Program-made: the position numbers and the translations under genes
Source of the DNA: Ruminococcaceae bacterium UBA1375
GTDB lineage: Bacteria; Bacillota; Clostridia; Oscillospirales; Ruminococcaceae
Assembly: GCA_002305795.1 (NCBI GenBank)
Contig: DBRF01000017.1
Location: 1 to 64,000 of the forward strand
Length of the DNA: 64,000 nucleotides
Direction of reading: 5' to 3'
Notes under the pieces: generated by a model
Seen by the model: only the letters and a program-made list of their open reading frames with translations
Told to the model about the DNA's origin: nothing
Database searches by the model: none
Part shown: in pieces, positions 7,729 through 16,054 of the stretch
Position numbering within the stretch: position 1 is the first letter of the stretch
How the letters are laid out: each line of letters starts with the position of its first letter

Positions 7729-8688
7729 TTACTGAATATAGACCCCGCCGGTGCCGTAATTGGTGGAGCCCTTTACGGCGCTGATGTCGCTGAGTACCCA
7801 ATCGTGTTCCCCAGTGGTGATGATAAAGCCGCAGTATTCGCATTTCCCTGCACTGGTAATCTGGGTGGGTGCGCCGCAGTGGGGGCAGGCGGTGGTAGAG
7901 TGGTTGCTCTTGGCGGCGTCAGTCTTCACCCCGTTGCGCCGCATAAAGGTAAGCAGGTAGCGCAGAAAATAGGGATTGTCCTTATCCCCCGTTACCACTT
8001 TACCGGTGGCGTCCTCAGAGATATAGTCGATCATCCGCACATCCAGGTACATTTTCAGGTACTCGTACTCCGATTCCCGCCGGTACTCAAAGGGGTAGGC
8101 CTGGTTGATGGCAATTCGTTCGATGTGATTGGTGCGCCCCTGGTCGATATACTGCTGAAGCTGCTTGGCGTGCTGCTGGAACAATTCTTCCTTTTCAAAG
8201 GGCCGAATCCGGCTCCAGTCCTTGGCGGTCCAGGCTTCCTGCAAAGTGATGAAAACTTCCTTCACCCAGCCGGTAAACCGGTCCAGGCTGAAGTTCTCGT
8301 CATACCGCCGAATGGCCGGCACAATGGCGTTGGTGTTGTCCTGCAAAGGGGCGCCGGAAGGCATATGGGGCATGGCGGAACCGCCCTTTTTGCCCCGCCG
8401 CTTGGAGCCCAGCACCGCCACCACAATGATGACGGCCACCACCCCGGCACCAATCAAAAAATCCACCCAACTGCCGCTGCCGCCACTGCTGCTGCCGGAA
8501 TAATAACTGGAACCGCCGGAATCATAGCTCCAGCTGGAACCGCCGCTGTCCCAGGAGGAACCGCCGCCGGTGTAGTCGTTGAAATTGCCCACATCCACCG
8601 GGCGCAATTCGGTTTGGGCCAGCACCGGGAATGCAGTACTCCATCCCAGCAGCAACAGCGATGTCAAAACCCCTAAAAATCGCTTCAT
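7729..8688 (-). CDS. Tim44-like domain protein with signal peptide and C-terminal zinc ribbon
   Basis: 319 residues. A signal peptide (residues 1-24) is followed by a Ser/Gly-rich segment, one transmembrane helix (about 83-105, DFLIGAGVVAVIIVVAV) and a basic stop (KRRGKKGG). Residues about 125-265 look like the Tim44/NTF2-like fold (ENFSLDRF at the start, YLKMYLDVRMIDYI later). The protein ends with CPHCGAP and CEYCGF, a zinc ribbon that, given the topology, would be cytoplasmic. Its start has AAAAGGAG 8 bases ahead and its own promoter. It is paired with the SPFH gene downstream. Function is inferred only as a membrane scaffold partner. Confidence 0.82.
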   Translation of the reverse strand: MKRFLGVLTSLLLLGWSTAFPVLAQTELRPVDVGNFNDYTGGGSSWDSGGSSWSYDSGGSSYYSGSSSGGSGSWVDFLIGAGVVAVIIVVAVLGSKRRGKKGGSAMPHMPSGAPLQDNTNAIVPAIRRYDENFSLDRFTGWVKEVFITLQEAWTAKDWSRIRPFEKEELFQQHAKQLQQYIDQGRTNHIERIAINQAYPFEYRRESEYEYLKMYLDVRMIDYISEDATGKVVTGDKDNPYFLRYLLTFMRRNGVKTDAAKSNHSTTACPHCGAPTQITSAGKCEYCGFIITTGEHDWVLSDISAVKGSTNYGTGGVYIQ

Positions 8689-8754
8689 CTCGGAACTCCT
8701 TTTTTCCTTTCATTTTGAAAAACACAAGAAAGCAGCAGAGAATCTGCCATCCCT

Positions 8755-8783
8755 AGGATACCATATTCTCCGCTGCCGGTCAA
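8755..8783 (-). promoter_or_regulatory. promoter of the Tim44-like/SPFH operon
   Basis: Minus-strand TTGACC (8778-8783), 17-base spacer, TATCCT (8755-8760), about 65 bases ahead of the Tim44-like start. Confidence 0.55.
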
Positions 8784-8798
8784 TCAAGATTCTGTTTT

Positions 8799-10634
8799 TT
8801 AACAGGCAATCACCACATCGTACCGCTTCAGCCAATCGTTGAGCTGAATCAGCCAGGCCAGCACCTGGGGCGCCTTCATCAGCTGGCCGTACATGGGGTA
8901 GGTCATCTGCTCCGGGTGGTCCATCAGCCGGGTCACTCCCTCCGGGTCAATGAGAGCCAACACCGGGGACGAGGGGTCCTTGAGGATCTGCCGCATCCAC
9001 CGCACCAAAATGGCAAAGTATTCCGGATGGTGGGTTTTGGGATAGGGGCTCTTTTTCCGCTTGGCAATCACCGGGGGCAGGATAGGCTCCATGGCTTTGC
9101 GCAGCAGCCCCTTTTCCCGTCCCCCCAAGCTTTTCAGCTGCCAGGGAAGGTTGTAGGCATACTCCACCACCCGATGGTCGCAGAACGGCACCCGGACTTC
9201 CAGCCCGCAGGCCATGCTCATCCGGTCCTTCCGCTCCAGCAGCGTCTGCATAAACCAGAAATAATTGAGCACAAACATTTCCCGCATCCGTTTGTCCTCC
9301 GGGCTTTCCCCTTCCAGACCTTCCGCCAGGGCCAGGGTGTCCCGGTATTCTGCCTGGAGGTACTCCTCCCCATCCTTGCAAAACTCCGGCCGAGCAATCT
9401 GGCGGCGGACGTCGATGTTGGGGCTCCAGGGGAAGCAGTGGCTTTCCAGTGCCACTTTGTCAAAGTACCAGGGGTAGCCGCCGAACAGTTCGTCGGCGCA
9501 CTCCCCGCTGACGGCCACGGTAAAGTCCTTTTTGATCTCCCGGCAGAACAGCAGCATGGAAGAGTCGATGTCCGCCATGCCCGGCAGATCCCTGGCCGCC
9601 ACCGCCGGAATCAGGGCGTAGGCCAGCTGGGTGTTGCCCAGCACCACCTTTTTGTGCCGGGAGCCGATGAACTCCCGCATAATGTCGATATACTGGTCGT
9701 CGCTCCCCGGCTGGAAATGGTCGGCGGTAAAATAGCGGTCGTTGTCCCGGTAGTCCACGCTGTAGGTGGTGAGCACCTTCCCCTGCCGCCGGTATTCCGC
9801 CGCCGCCACAGCGCTGATGATGGAGGAGTCCAATCCTCCGCTGAGTAAGGTGCAGAGGGGCACATCGCTGACCAGCTGCCGCCGGATGGCGTCGGTGAGG
9901 AGAAACCGCAACTGCTCCATGGTGCGCTCCATTCCCTCGATATGGGGACGGGGAGTGAGCTTCCAGTAAAACCGGGTGTGGATCTCCCCGTCTTTCCAGG
10001 TGAGGCACTCCCCCGGCCGCAGCTCCTGAATTCCCCGGAACACCCCGCTGCCCGGCTTCCGGGCCGGCCCCAGCAAAAAGAGCTGCCGGGCCCCTTCCCG
10101 GTCCAGCACCGGGGCCAAATCCGGGTGGCAGAGCAGGGCTTTCAGCTCCGAAGCAAAGGCGAAGCCGTCCCTGGTTTTGGCGTAAAACAAAGGCTTGACC
10201 CCGCCCCGATCCCTGGCCAGAAACAGCGAGCCGGTTTCCTGATGGCAGACGGCAAAGGCAAAGATGCCGTTGAGCTTTTCAGTGACCTGCTCTCCCCATT
10301 CCAAATAGCCGTTGAGCAGCACCTCGGTGTCAGAATGGCCGAAAAAGGAATACCCCTTTTCTTCCAGTTCCCGGCGCAGCTCCTGGGTGTTGTAAAGCTC
10401 TCCGTTGTACACCAGGGTGAAGCTGCCTTTCCGGCAGCAGCGGGTCATGGGCTGTTTGCCCCCCGCCGGGTCGATCACCACCAGCCGCCGGTGAATCAAG
10501 CACATGGAATCGGACAGATAGACCCCTTCTTCATCCGGCCCCCGGTTTTTCAGCTGTTCCGACATCTTAAACAGCACAGCGTCCCGCTTTACCGGCCCTT
10601 TGGTCAAACCGGTAAAACCCGCAATCCCGCACAT
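8799..10634 (-). CDS. asnB: asparagine synthase (glutamine-hydrolysing)
   Basis: Makes asparagine from aspartate, glutamine and ATP. The 611-residue product starts MCGIAGF, placing the glutaminase nucleophile at Cys2 after Met removal; the class II amidotransferase domain spans about 1-200 (RLVVIDP, YNGELYN, GHSDTEVLL). The synthetase domain follows with the ATP pyrophosphatase loop SGGLDSS near residue 257 and GECADELFGGYPW near 380. The start at 10634 is required for Cys2 and is correctly spaced from AGGAGG; the Met two codons upstream is too close. Bacteria use AsnB-like enzymes both for asparagine supply and for amidating peptidoglycan, and sequence alone does not separate these. No partner gene is adjacent. 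Confidence 0.93.
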   Translation of the reverse strand: MCGIAGFTGLTKGPVKRDAVLFKMSEQLKNRGPDEEGVYLSDSMCLIHRRLVVIDPAGGKQPMTRCCRKGSFTLVYNGELYNTQELRRELEEKGYSFFGHSDTEVLLNGYLEWGEQVTEKLNGIFAFAVCHQETGSLFLARDRGGVKPLFYAKTRDGFAFASELKALLCHPDLAPVLDREGARQLFLLGPARKPGSGVFRGIQELRPGECLTWKDGEIHTRFYWKLTPRPHIEGMERTMEQLRFLLTDAIRRQLVSDVPLCTLLSGGLDSSIISAVAAAEYRRQGKVLTTYSVDYRDNDRYFTADHFQPGSDDQYIDIMREFIGSRHKKVVLGNTQLAYALIPAVAARDLPGMADIDSSMLLFCREIKKDFTVAVSGECADELFGGYPWYFDKVALESHCFPWSPNIDVRRQIARPEFCKDGEEYLQAEYRDTLALAEGLEGESPEDKRMREMFVLNYFWFMQTLLERKDRMSMACGLEVRVPFCDHRVVEYAYNLPWQLKSLGGREKGLLRKAMEPILPPVIAKRKKSPYPKTHHPEYFAILVRWMRQILKDPSSPVLALIDPEGVTRLMDHPEQMTYPMYGQLMKAPQVLAWLIQLNDWLKRYDVVIAC

Positions 10635-10691
10635 ATGCATCCCTCCTGTTTTACAGTATGCGCAGAAAGCGGGCCGGGTTCCCCAATGATT

Positions 10692-11051
10692 TTATTTTAC
10701 CGTTTGCGCCGCCAAAAGCTGTCCGGCCCATACCCCCAGCAGGCAGAGCCCCACACTGAGCAGCAGGTACAGTACAGCAGGAAGGTACTTCCCTCCCTGA
10801 AGCAGCTGGTAGGCTTCCAGGGAAAAGGTGGAAAAGGTGGTAAACCCGCCGCAGAAGCCGGTTTTCCAAAACAAGGTCCACCGCTCCCCCAAGCTGCCGG
10901 AAATCCCCGCTACAAAACCGATGATGACCGCTCCCAGCAGGTTGGTCAGCAGCGTCCACAAGGGAAAATTTCCCACCGAAGGCAGCAAACTCAAGGAATA
11001 CCGTCCCACGCAGCCCAGGCCGCCGCCCAGCGCCACCAACAAGAAATTCAT
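10692..11051 (-). CDS. crcB: fluoride efflux channel CrcB/Fluc
   Basis: Four-helix membrane protein of 119 residues that works as a dual-topology dimer to release fluoride. Family landmarks are GGGLGCVGRY at residues 9-18, the TLLTNLLGA segment whose Asn lines the pore, and the FCGGFTTFSTFS stretch with the phenylalanines of the fluoride path. RBS GAGGAG lies 7 bases ahead. It follows the M23 peptidase gene on the same strand, but a terminator sits between. I see no fluoride riboswitch in the short leader. Only one copy is present here, consistent with a homodimer. Confidence 0.92.
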   Translation of the reverse strand: MNFLLVALGGGLGCVGRYSLSLLPSVGNFPLWTLLTNLLGAVIIGFVAGISGSLGERWTLFWKTGFCGGFTTFSTFSLEAYQLLQGGKYLPAVLYLLLSVGLCLLGVWAGQLLAAQTVK

Positions 11052-11066
11052 GCAGTTTCTCCTCTC

Positions 11067-11103
11067 ATAAAAATCAGGCGGCTCCCGAAAAAGAACCGCC
11101 TGA
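11067..11103 (-). terminator. terminator of the M23 peptidase gene
   Basis: Minus-strand stem TCAGGCGG/CCGCCTGA around a 14-base loop followed by a run of T, immediately downstream of the peptidase stop and upstream of crcB. Confidence 0.75.
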
Positions 11104-11118
11104 ACTGTATTCCATCCT

Positions 11119-12816
11119 TTAAGGCAGATACCGCCGGGGATTCACCTTCACCCCGTTGACCACCACTTCAAAGTGCAGATGGGGACCGGTGACGTTGCCG
11201 GTGCTGCCTGCGGTGGCAATCTGCTGTCCCTGGGCCACCACATCCCCCACGCTGACCAGCAGGGTGTTGCAATGGGCGTACCAGGTTTGAACGCCGTTTC
11301 CGTGGTCGATTTTCACCAAACGCCCGTAGCCGCCGCTGTTGTAGGTGGCGTAAATCACCCTGCCTCCGGCGGAAGCGTAGATAGGTGCGCCGGTAGCGCC
11401 GCCGTACCGGGCAATGTCCATGCCCCGGTGGTTGGAGGAACGGCCGTCGCTGTCCCCATATTCCGAGGAAACATAGCCGCTCATGGGCCAGATAAAGCTG
11501 CCGCTGCCCCCGCTGGACACATCCACCGTGCCGGTACCCACCGTAACCTGTTCGTTCACCGGCTCCTGGATGGTGGTGGTGGACAGCACCGTGCGGCTGA
11601 CTTCCACCCCGTTGACGTAGGTGGCTCTGGCAGTGACGTCGGCCAAACCGTTCTGCCCCTCCCGGGTCACCTTATTGGTACCCTGGAGATAGAGGGAGGA
11701 GTTGGTGGTTTCGGTCTCGTAGGGTATCTCCTGCTGGTACTGGATGGTACGGGTCACCTGCACCGACAGTACCGGCACCGCCTTGGTCACCAAAAGCTGC
11801 TGCCCGGCAATGAAGTTTTGAGGCTGGTCGCAGCCCGGATTTAAGGCCAACAACTGGTCGTAGTCGATGCCCAAGGCATCCGCCACACCGGAGGGGGTAT
11901 CCCCCACCTGGATGGTATAGTAGGTGTCCTCCTGAGTGGTGCCGGTAATGGCCGCGGCCAAATCTTCTCCGTCCTGCAGGTTGGCGGTGGGGTACAACCC
12001 GGTGACCACCTCCACCGATTCTGCAAAGGCCACCTCTTCGTCCTCCGCCCCGGTGCGCTGGCTGTTTAACAGATCATCCAGCACCGGCTGGATGGTACCC
12101 AGATCCTGGGTGGCGCCGAAAAAGCTGCCGTTGACGTACAGCCCTTCCCCTTCGGCGATGGAATCGCCGGAAAGGCTGATGATTTCGTCCGCCAGCTGAT
12201 ATTCATCCATGATGGCGGAACTGTCCACATAGTCGATGGAATATGTAGGCTCAAAGGTAAAGACATCGTCTCCCTCGTTGAGCACCATCCGGGACTGCAC
12301 CATGCGGATGGCCTGATTGGCCTGGGCTTCGGTGTTCACCACCCCGATGACCTGGCCGTTGTAGATGACATTCACACCGGAATTCATCTGGCTCACCACC
12401 ACCAGCACCACCGCCAGCACCACTGCCGCCAGCAAAGGCAGACAGAGGTTGAACAGGGAACGCACCAGTCCGGCATTGGTATGGAACCCGTCCTGCATGG
12501 CATCAGACAGGGTGTTCATCCGCACCCGGAAGGGCTGGCCTTTGGTCAGGATCATCTTCTGCCGCACTACCCGCCAGCCGTCAGCTGTTTTGTGGAAGGG
12601 AGCGGTCAATCGCTGCCAAAAATGTTGCAAGGTGCGTTTTGTGCGGCGAAAAGCCCGTTTGCTCAGCACCACAATCCGCCGCTTATAGTGGCGCAGGGTG
12701 TTGTGGTAAATCCACCGCAGCCCCACCCGCAAACCTTTACACAGGTAAAGCATCAATTCTCCCAGCCAAATCAAAAATTCCGCCGGGTGGAATCCGTCTT
12801 TTTTGGGGGAATTCAC
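11119..12816 (-). CDS. M23 peptidoglycan endopeptidase with LysM and G5 domains
   Basis: 565-residue cell-wall enzyme. A strongly basic cytoplasmic N-terminus (residues 1-120, unusual in length) precedes one transmembrane helix (about 125-148); the rest is outside. LysM lies near 297-345 (YYTIQVGDTPSGVADALG), a G5 domain near 350-430 (TRTIQYQQEIPYET), and the M23 peptidase at the C-terminus with zinc ligands in NHRGMD, YAHCN and HLHFEV. It probably cleaves peptide cross-links during growth. Translation starts at GTG 12816 with AAAGGAGG 7 bases ahead. It has its own promoter and terminator. The basic cytoplasmic tail might tether it to a partner or nucleic acid; that is a guess. Confidence 0.92.
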   Translation of the reverse strand: MNSPKKDGFHPAEFLIWLGELMLYLCKGLRVGLRWIYHNTLRHYKRRIVVLSKRAFRRTKRTLQHFWQRLTAPFHKTADGWRVVRQKMILTKGQPFRVRMNTLSDAMQDGFHTNAGLVRSLFNLCLPLLAAVVLAVVLVVVSQMNSGVNVIYNGQVIGVVNTEAQANQAIRMVQSRMVLNEGDDVFTFEPTYSIDYVDSSAIMDEYQLADEIISLSGDSIAEGEGLYVNGSFFGATQDLGTIQPVLDDLLNSQRTGAEDEEVAFAESVEVVTGLYPTANLQDGEDLAAAITGTTQEDTYYTIQVGDTPSGVADALGIDYDQLLALNPGCDQPQNFIAGQQLLVTKAVPVLSVQVTRTIQYQQEIPYETETTNSSLYLQGTNKVTREGQNGLADVTARATYVNGVEVSRTVLSTTTIQEPVNEQVTVGTGTVDVSSGGSGSFIWPMSGYVSSEYGDSDGRSSNHRGMDIARYGGATGAPIYASAGGRVIYATYNSGGYGRLVKIDHGNGVQTWYAHCNTLLVSVGDVVAQGQQIATAGSTGNVTGPHLHFEVVVNGVKVNPRRYLP

Positions 12817-12868
12817 ACGCTCTCCTCCTTTCTGAAATATGACAAAACGGTTACATCAATCTGGTTCC

Positions 12869-12897
12869 ATTATATCTGTACTGAATCAAAAAAACAA
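12869..12897 (-). promoter_or_regulatory. promoter of the M23 peptidase gene
   Basis: Minus-strand TTGTTT (12892-12897), 17-base spacer, TATAAT (12869-12874), about 50 bases ahead of the GTG start. Confidence 0.65.
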
Positions 12898-13001
12898 CCC
12901 CGTTTGGGCAATTTCCTGAAAAAATGCTAAATTTCGGCAAAACGATAAATACAAATCGTATTATAGTATTTGATTCTACAAATTGTATTGAGCAAAAAGC
13001 G

Positions 13002-13034
13002 AAAAAAGCGCGCCGTGGAAAAACCACAGCGCGC
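13002..13034 (-). terminator. terminator of the zinc-ribbon gene
   Basis: Perfect 11-base stem GCGCGCTGTGG (minus strand; one internal bulge pairing possible) with a five-base loop and a six-T tail, just downstream of the stop at 13053. Confidence 0.8.
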
Positions 13035-13052
13035 GAAATAGGACACGAGGCC

Positions 13053-13736
13053 TCACACCCGCAGAATCATCTCGGCCGTTTTACGAATACCTCCCCACAT
13101 GGCAAATCCCCAGAAAGGCTTCTTAGTGCAGTAAAACAGGTTTTTGGAAGAAAGCTCTACCACCACCGGCATTTCAAAGGCGGCTATATGCTTGTCCGGA
13201 AGCTGCTGCACAAACTGGCAGGCAGAAGGGTTGGCCTGCTGCTGGCAAATGACGTTATATGCCACCACACCGGTTTGGAATCCCCGAGGGAGCCCCTGGT
13301 AGATGTTCAGCGCCCGCCGCATACAGGCAGCGGAGTAGGCCTTGGCTGCCTGGAAATCCATGGCGTCGTTTTCGGTAAGGAAGACGAACTGTTTCATCTT
13401 AGCCAAAGCGGCGGAGAACCGCTCGCAGTAAAACTGATAGCAGTTCAGCTCCGGCACATAGACAGGCTTCTGATTCAGCTTTTGGGTAATCTGCTCCAGA
13501 TACTGCTCAAAAGCCGGGGACACCGGCGGCGGGGGCGCCGTCTGAGCCTGAGGTGCAGATGCAGGGGCCGGCTGATAACTGGACGGCGTGGCAAAAGCAT
13601 TGTTGGGGATAGATGCCGGAGCCGCCGGTTGGGGCTGGGGTTGTGCTGCGGGCTGGGGTTGTGCTGCCGGTGCGCCGCAATAAGAGCAAAACCTGGCTCC
13701 CTCCGCCAACTGTTTGCCGCATTTGGTACAAAACAT
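13053..13736 (-). CDS. zinc-ribbon protein of unknown function
   Basis: 227 residues. The N-terminus is a zinc ribbon (CTKCG...CSYCGAP), followed by a low-complexity Pro/Gln/Ala linker (about 25-80) and a globular C-terminal domain (about 90-227) with no motif I recognise; it contains LNCYQFYCERF and a hydrophobic, aromatic final segment. The start at 13736 fits AAGGAGG 7 bases ahead; the ATG two codons earlier is too close. It is monocistronic with a near-consensus promoter and strong terminator. The N-terminal ribbon resembles those of the SPFH and Tim44-like proteins 5 kb away, but I see no other link. Confidence 0.75.
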   Translation of the reverse strand: MFCTKCGKQLAEGARFCSYCGAPAAQPQPAAQPQPQPAAPASIPNNAFATPSSYQPAPASAPQAQTAPPPPVSPAFEQYLEQITQKLNQKPVYVPELNCYQFYCERFSAALAKMKQFVFLTENDAMDFQAAKAYSAACMRRALNIYQGLPRGFQTGVVAYNVICQQQANPSACQFVQQLPDKHIAAFEMPVVVELSSKNLFYCTKKPFWGFAMWGGIRKTAEMILRV

Positions 13737-13774
13737 AACCATACCTCCTTAGTTTTCCAGGACTATCTGCTATC

Positions 13775-13803
13775 AGTATAGCAAACCCTAGGAAAAAGTA
13801 CAA
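13775..13803 (-). promoter_or_regulatory. promoter of the zinc-ribbon gene
   Basis: Minus-strand TTGTAC (13798-13803), 17-base spacer, TATACT (13775-13780), about 40 bases ahead of the start. Confidence 0.7.
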
Positions 13804-13830
13804 GGAAAAGAGAAAAATCTCATGAAAATA

Positions 13831-14787
13831 TCATGCTTTTCCCTGTTCCGCCGGTTTCCGGTTCACCACCCAGATTCCCAGACACACCAGTGCCAGCGCC
13901 GCCGGTGTCCGCCAATCCGGGATTCCTTCCCCCAGACAGAGGACGCTCAGCGCTGTACCGAACACCGGCACGAAAAAGTTATACACCGAAATCCGGCTGA
14001 CTGGGTTGCATTTTAACAGCTGGCTCCAAAGGGCAAAGGCAACGGCGCTCAGGGCGGCCAGATAGGCCAGCAGCAAAACGGCCTGCCAGCCGGTGACGGT
14101 AAGATTGCCGCCGAACAGCAGCCCGGCCAGGAGCAGCACCGCTCCGCCAATGGAAAGCTGCCAGCCGGTGACGGTAGCGGCGTCGGACAGGGCAGTTGCC
14201 CGCTTGCTGATGACAAATCCAACCCCAAAGGACAGGGCGGCAAAGATAACAAACCCTTCCCCTAAAAAAGAAAAGCCAGCCAATCCTCCGCCGGAAGAAA
14301 GGCTCACCAGTACACAGCCGGAAAATCCCAGCAAACAGCCCAGGGCTTTCTGCTTGGTCATCCGGTCCCCTTTGCAGAAAAAGTGGGCCAAAAGCACCCC
14401 GAAAAAGCTGCCGGTAGCATTGAGGATGCTGGATTTCACCCCGGTGGTGTTGGCCAATCCGATGTAAAAGAACAAATATTGCAGGGCGGTCTGCACCAGC
14501 CCCAGCAGTGCGGTCCATCCCCAGGCCGTTTTCCCTTTGGGCCGGGGAAACCGTTTTTGGCAAATCCAGCCAAAGGCCAGCACCAGCGGCCCGGCGGCAA
14601 AAAAGCGCACCCCGGCAAATACCAGTTTGGAGGGGATGTCCCCTTCTGAAATGGCAAAGAGGGTGTAGCCTACCTTCACGCCGGGAAATGCGCTGCCCCA
14701 AAGCAGAGTGCACACCAAGGCGGCTGCCACCACCACGCCGGTGCGGCGAAACAGGGTGTCCCAGTTTTTTCCTTTCTCTTGTTTCAA
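13831..14787 (-). CDS. EamA/DMT-family transporter
   Basis: 318 residues with ten predicted membrane helices arranged as two EamA repeats (about 18-155 and 165-305). The first repeat shows LLWGSAFPGVKVG, a typical DMT opening; the second ends before a Lys/Arg tail. Members export amino acids, metabolites or drugs; the substrate cannot be deduced. The start is a TTG at 14787, close behind GGAAAGGAA; the first in-frame ATG lies far inside helix 1, so TTG is preferred. The gene is alone, with an extended -10 (TGTTATACT) near 14821 as a likely promoter. Confidence 0.85.
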   Translation of the reverse strand: MKQEKGKNWDTLFRRTGVVVAAALVCTLLWGSAFPGVKVGYTLFAISEGDIPSKLVFAGVRFFAAGPLVLAFGWICQKRFPRPKGKTAWGWTALLGLVQTALQYLFFYIGLANTTGVKSSILNATGSFFGVLLAHFFCKGDRMTKQKALGCLLGFSGCVLVSLSSGGGLAGFSFLGEGFVIFAALSFGVGFVISKRATALSDAATVTGWQLSIGGAVLLLAGLLFGGNLTVTGWQAVLLLAYLAALSAVAFALWSQLLKCNPVSRISVYNFFVPVFGTALSVLCLGEGIPDWRTPAALALVCLGIWVVNRKPAEQGKA

Positions 14788-14920
14788 ATTCCTTTCCCCT
14801 TTCCAAATCCCGATTTATTTAGTATAACACAAATTTTTTCAAAGGAAAACAGGATTATATCTCCATTTTCTTTTTAATTTTTTATCTTTATGGTAAATTA
14901 TAACTAATTTTCAAAAATCC

Positions 14921-14949
14921 TTGACAATCCGGGGGATGGGAAGTATAAT
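14921..14949 (+). promoter_or_regulatory. strong promoter of the tRNA pair
   Basis: Perfect consensus TTGACA (14921-14926), 17-base spacer, TATAAT (14944-14949), about 47 bases ahead of the tRNA-Met gene. Confidence 0.9.
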
Positions 14950-14996
14950 ATAAAAGCTGTATTCATCCAGCGGGAAAAATACAGTGCTGATGCGAT

Positions 14997-15073
14997 GGCG
15001 GTATAGCTCAGCTGGCTAGAGCACGCGGTTCATACCCGCGGTGTCAGTGGTTCAAGTCCACTTACCGCTACCA
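14997..15073 (+). tRNA. tRNA-Met (CAT), elongator type
   Basis: 77 bases including encoded CCA. Acceptor GGCGGTA pairs with TACCGCT; the anticodon arm is CGCGG-TTCATAC-CCGCG, and the T arm has GGTTCAAGTCC. It lacks the C1:A72 mismatch and GGG:CCC anticodon stem of an initiator, unlike the tRNA at 32137. A CAT anticodon could also belong to an Ile tRNA modified by lysidine, but the overall sequence fits methionine better. Confidence 0.9.
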
Positions 15074-15078
15074 TATAA

Positions 15079-15153
15079 GGCCCGTTGGTCAAGCGGTTAA
15101 GACACCGCCCTTTCACGGCGGTATCGGGGGTTCGATTCCCCCACGGGTCACCA
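15079..15153 (+). tRNA. tRNA-Glu (TTC)
   Basis: 75 bases including CCA. Acceptor GGCCCGT pairs with ACGGGTC (one G:T); the anticodon loop is CTTTCAC with anticodon TTC; the T arm is GGGGGTTCGATTCCCCC. It is five bases behind tRNA-Met and ends before a terminator, so both are one transcript. Confidence 0.95.
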
Positions 15154-15156
15154 AGG

Positions 15157-15187
15157 TCTCGGAGCAAAATGCTCCGAGATTTTTTTA
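15157..15187 (+). terminator. terminator of the tRNA operon
   Basis: Perfect 10-base stem TCTCGGAGCA/TGCTCCGAGA, three-base loop and a run of eight T. Confidence 0.93.
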
Positions 15188-15256
15188 TTTTGTCTGAAAA
15201 TTTTCCTTGCTTGTGACGCTGCGTCATGTGGTATCCTAGCATTGGGAGGCGATGAT

Positions 15257-16054
15257 ATGGAAACACCAAACGCAGATAAATACTTCACCGTGGGGGAAGC
15301 CGCCAAGAAAATGGGAGTCTCGGTGCGCACCCTGCAGTATTACCACAAAATCGGCCTGCTGCCCCCGTCCGGCATCAGCGAAGGGGGACGACGGCAGTAC
15401 ACCTACCGGGACCTGGTGCAGCTCCACCAAATCCTTTCCTTGAAGCACCTGGGGTTTTCTCTCCAAGACATCAAGGAACGGCTCCCTTCTTTAGACACCC
15501 CGGAGCAGGTGGCCCAGGCCCTGGAACAGCAGGCCCAGGATACCCGCAGCAAAATCCAGGAGCTTACCGCCACCTTACAGGAGCTGGAAGCGCTGCGAAC
15601 CGAAGTGCTGCAAATGCAGTCGGTGGATTTTAAGAAGTACGCCGACATCATCGTGAATTTGCAGATGCACAACGACTACTACTGGCTCATCAAGCACTTC
15701 GACAGCCAGACCATGGACTACATCCGCCGGCGGTTTGATTCTGACAGCGGCACCGCCATGATTCAAACCTTTACCCGCTTACAGGAGCAGGCCCTCCAAC
15801 TGCAGCGGCAGGGTTTTCCGCCGGACAGCCCCCAAGGGCAGGAACTGGCCGCATCCTTTTGGAACATGATTCAGGACTTTACCGGCGGAAACATGGAGAT
15901 GCTGCCCAAGCTGGTCGAATTGGGAAGTTTTTCCGGCGCCGACCCAGACTGGCAGCAAAAACAGCAGCAGGTCAATGCCTATCTGGAACCTGCGCTGGAG
16001 CATTATCTTGGCAACCTGGGCATTGACCCGTTTCAAAAGGGGGAAGGACAATGA
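15257..16054 (+). CDS. MerR-family regulator with TipAS-like ligand domain
   Basis: 265-residue regulator. The MerR winged helix is in residues 1-75 (FTVGEAAKKMGVSVRTLQYY, then a wing with GRRQYTYRD), followed by a coiled-coil dimerisation helix (about 85-130) and a C-terminal helical domain resembling TipAS, which binds antibiotics in drug-responsive regulators. ATG 15257 is 7 bases behind GGGAGG; a TTG at 15242 is unlikely. Its stop overlaps the ABC ATPase start (ATGA), and the ATPase stop overlaps the permease start, so the three genes are translationally coupled. The arrangement suggests drug- or peptide-induced control of its own ABC exporter. Confidence 0.9.
   Translation: METPNADKYFTVGEAAKKMGVSVRTLQYYHKIGLLPPSGISEGGRRQYTYRDLVQLHQILSLKHLGFSLQDIKERLPSLDTPEQVAQALEQQAQDTRSKIQELTATLQELEALRTEVLQMQSVDFKKYADIIVNLQMHNDYYWLIKHFDSQTMDYIRRRFDSDSGTAMIQTFTRLQEQALQLQRQGFPPDSPQGQELAASFWNMIQDFTGGNMEMLPKLVELGSFSGADPDWQQKQQQVNAYLEPALEHYLGNLGIDPFQKGEGQ

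Noticed and set aside
11052..11118. Fluoride riboswitch ahead of crcB
   Set aside because: Only about 67 bases separate the genes and they are mostly the previous terminator; no fluoride-aptamer core was found.
14997..15153. tRNA pair as an integration site for a mobile element
   Set aside because: No integrase, direct repeat of a tRNA end or phage-like gene flanks it.
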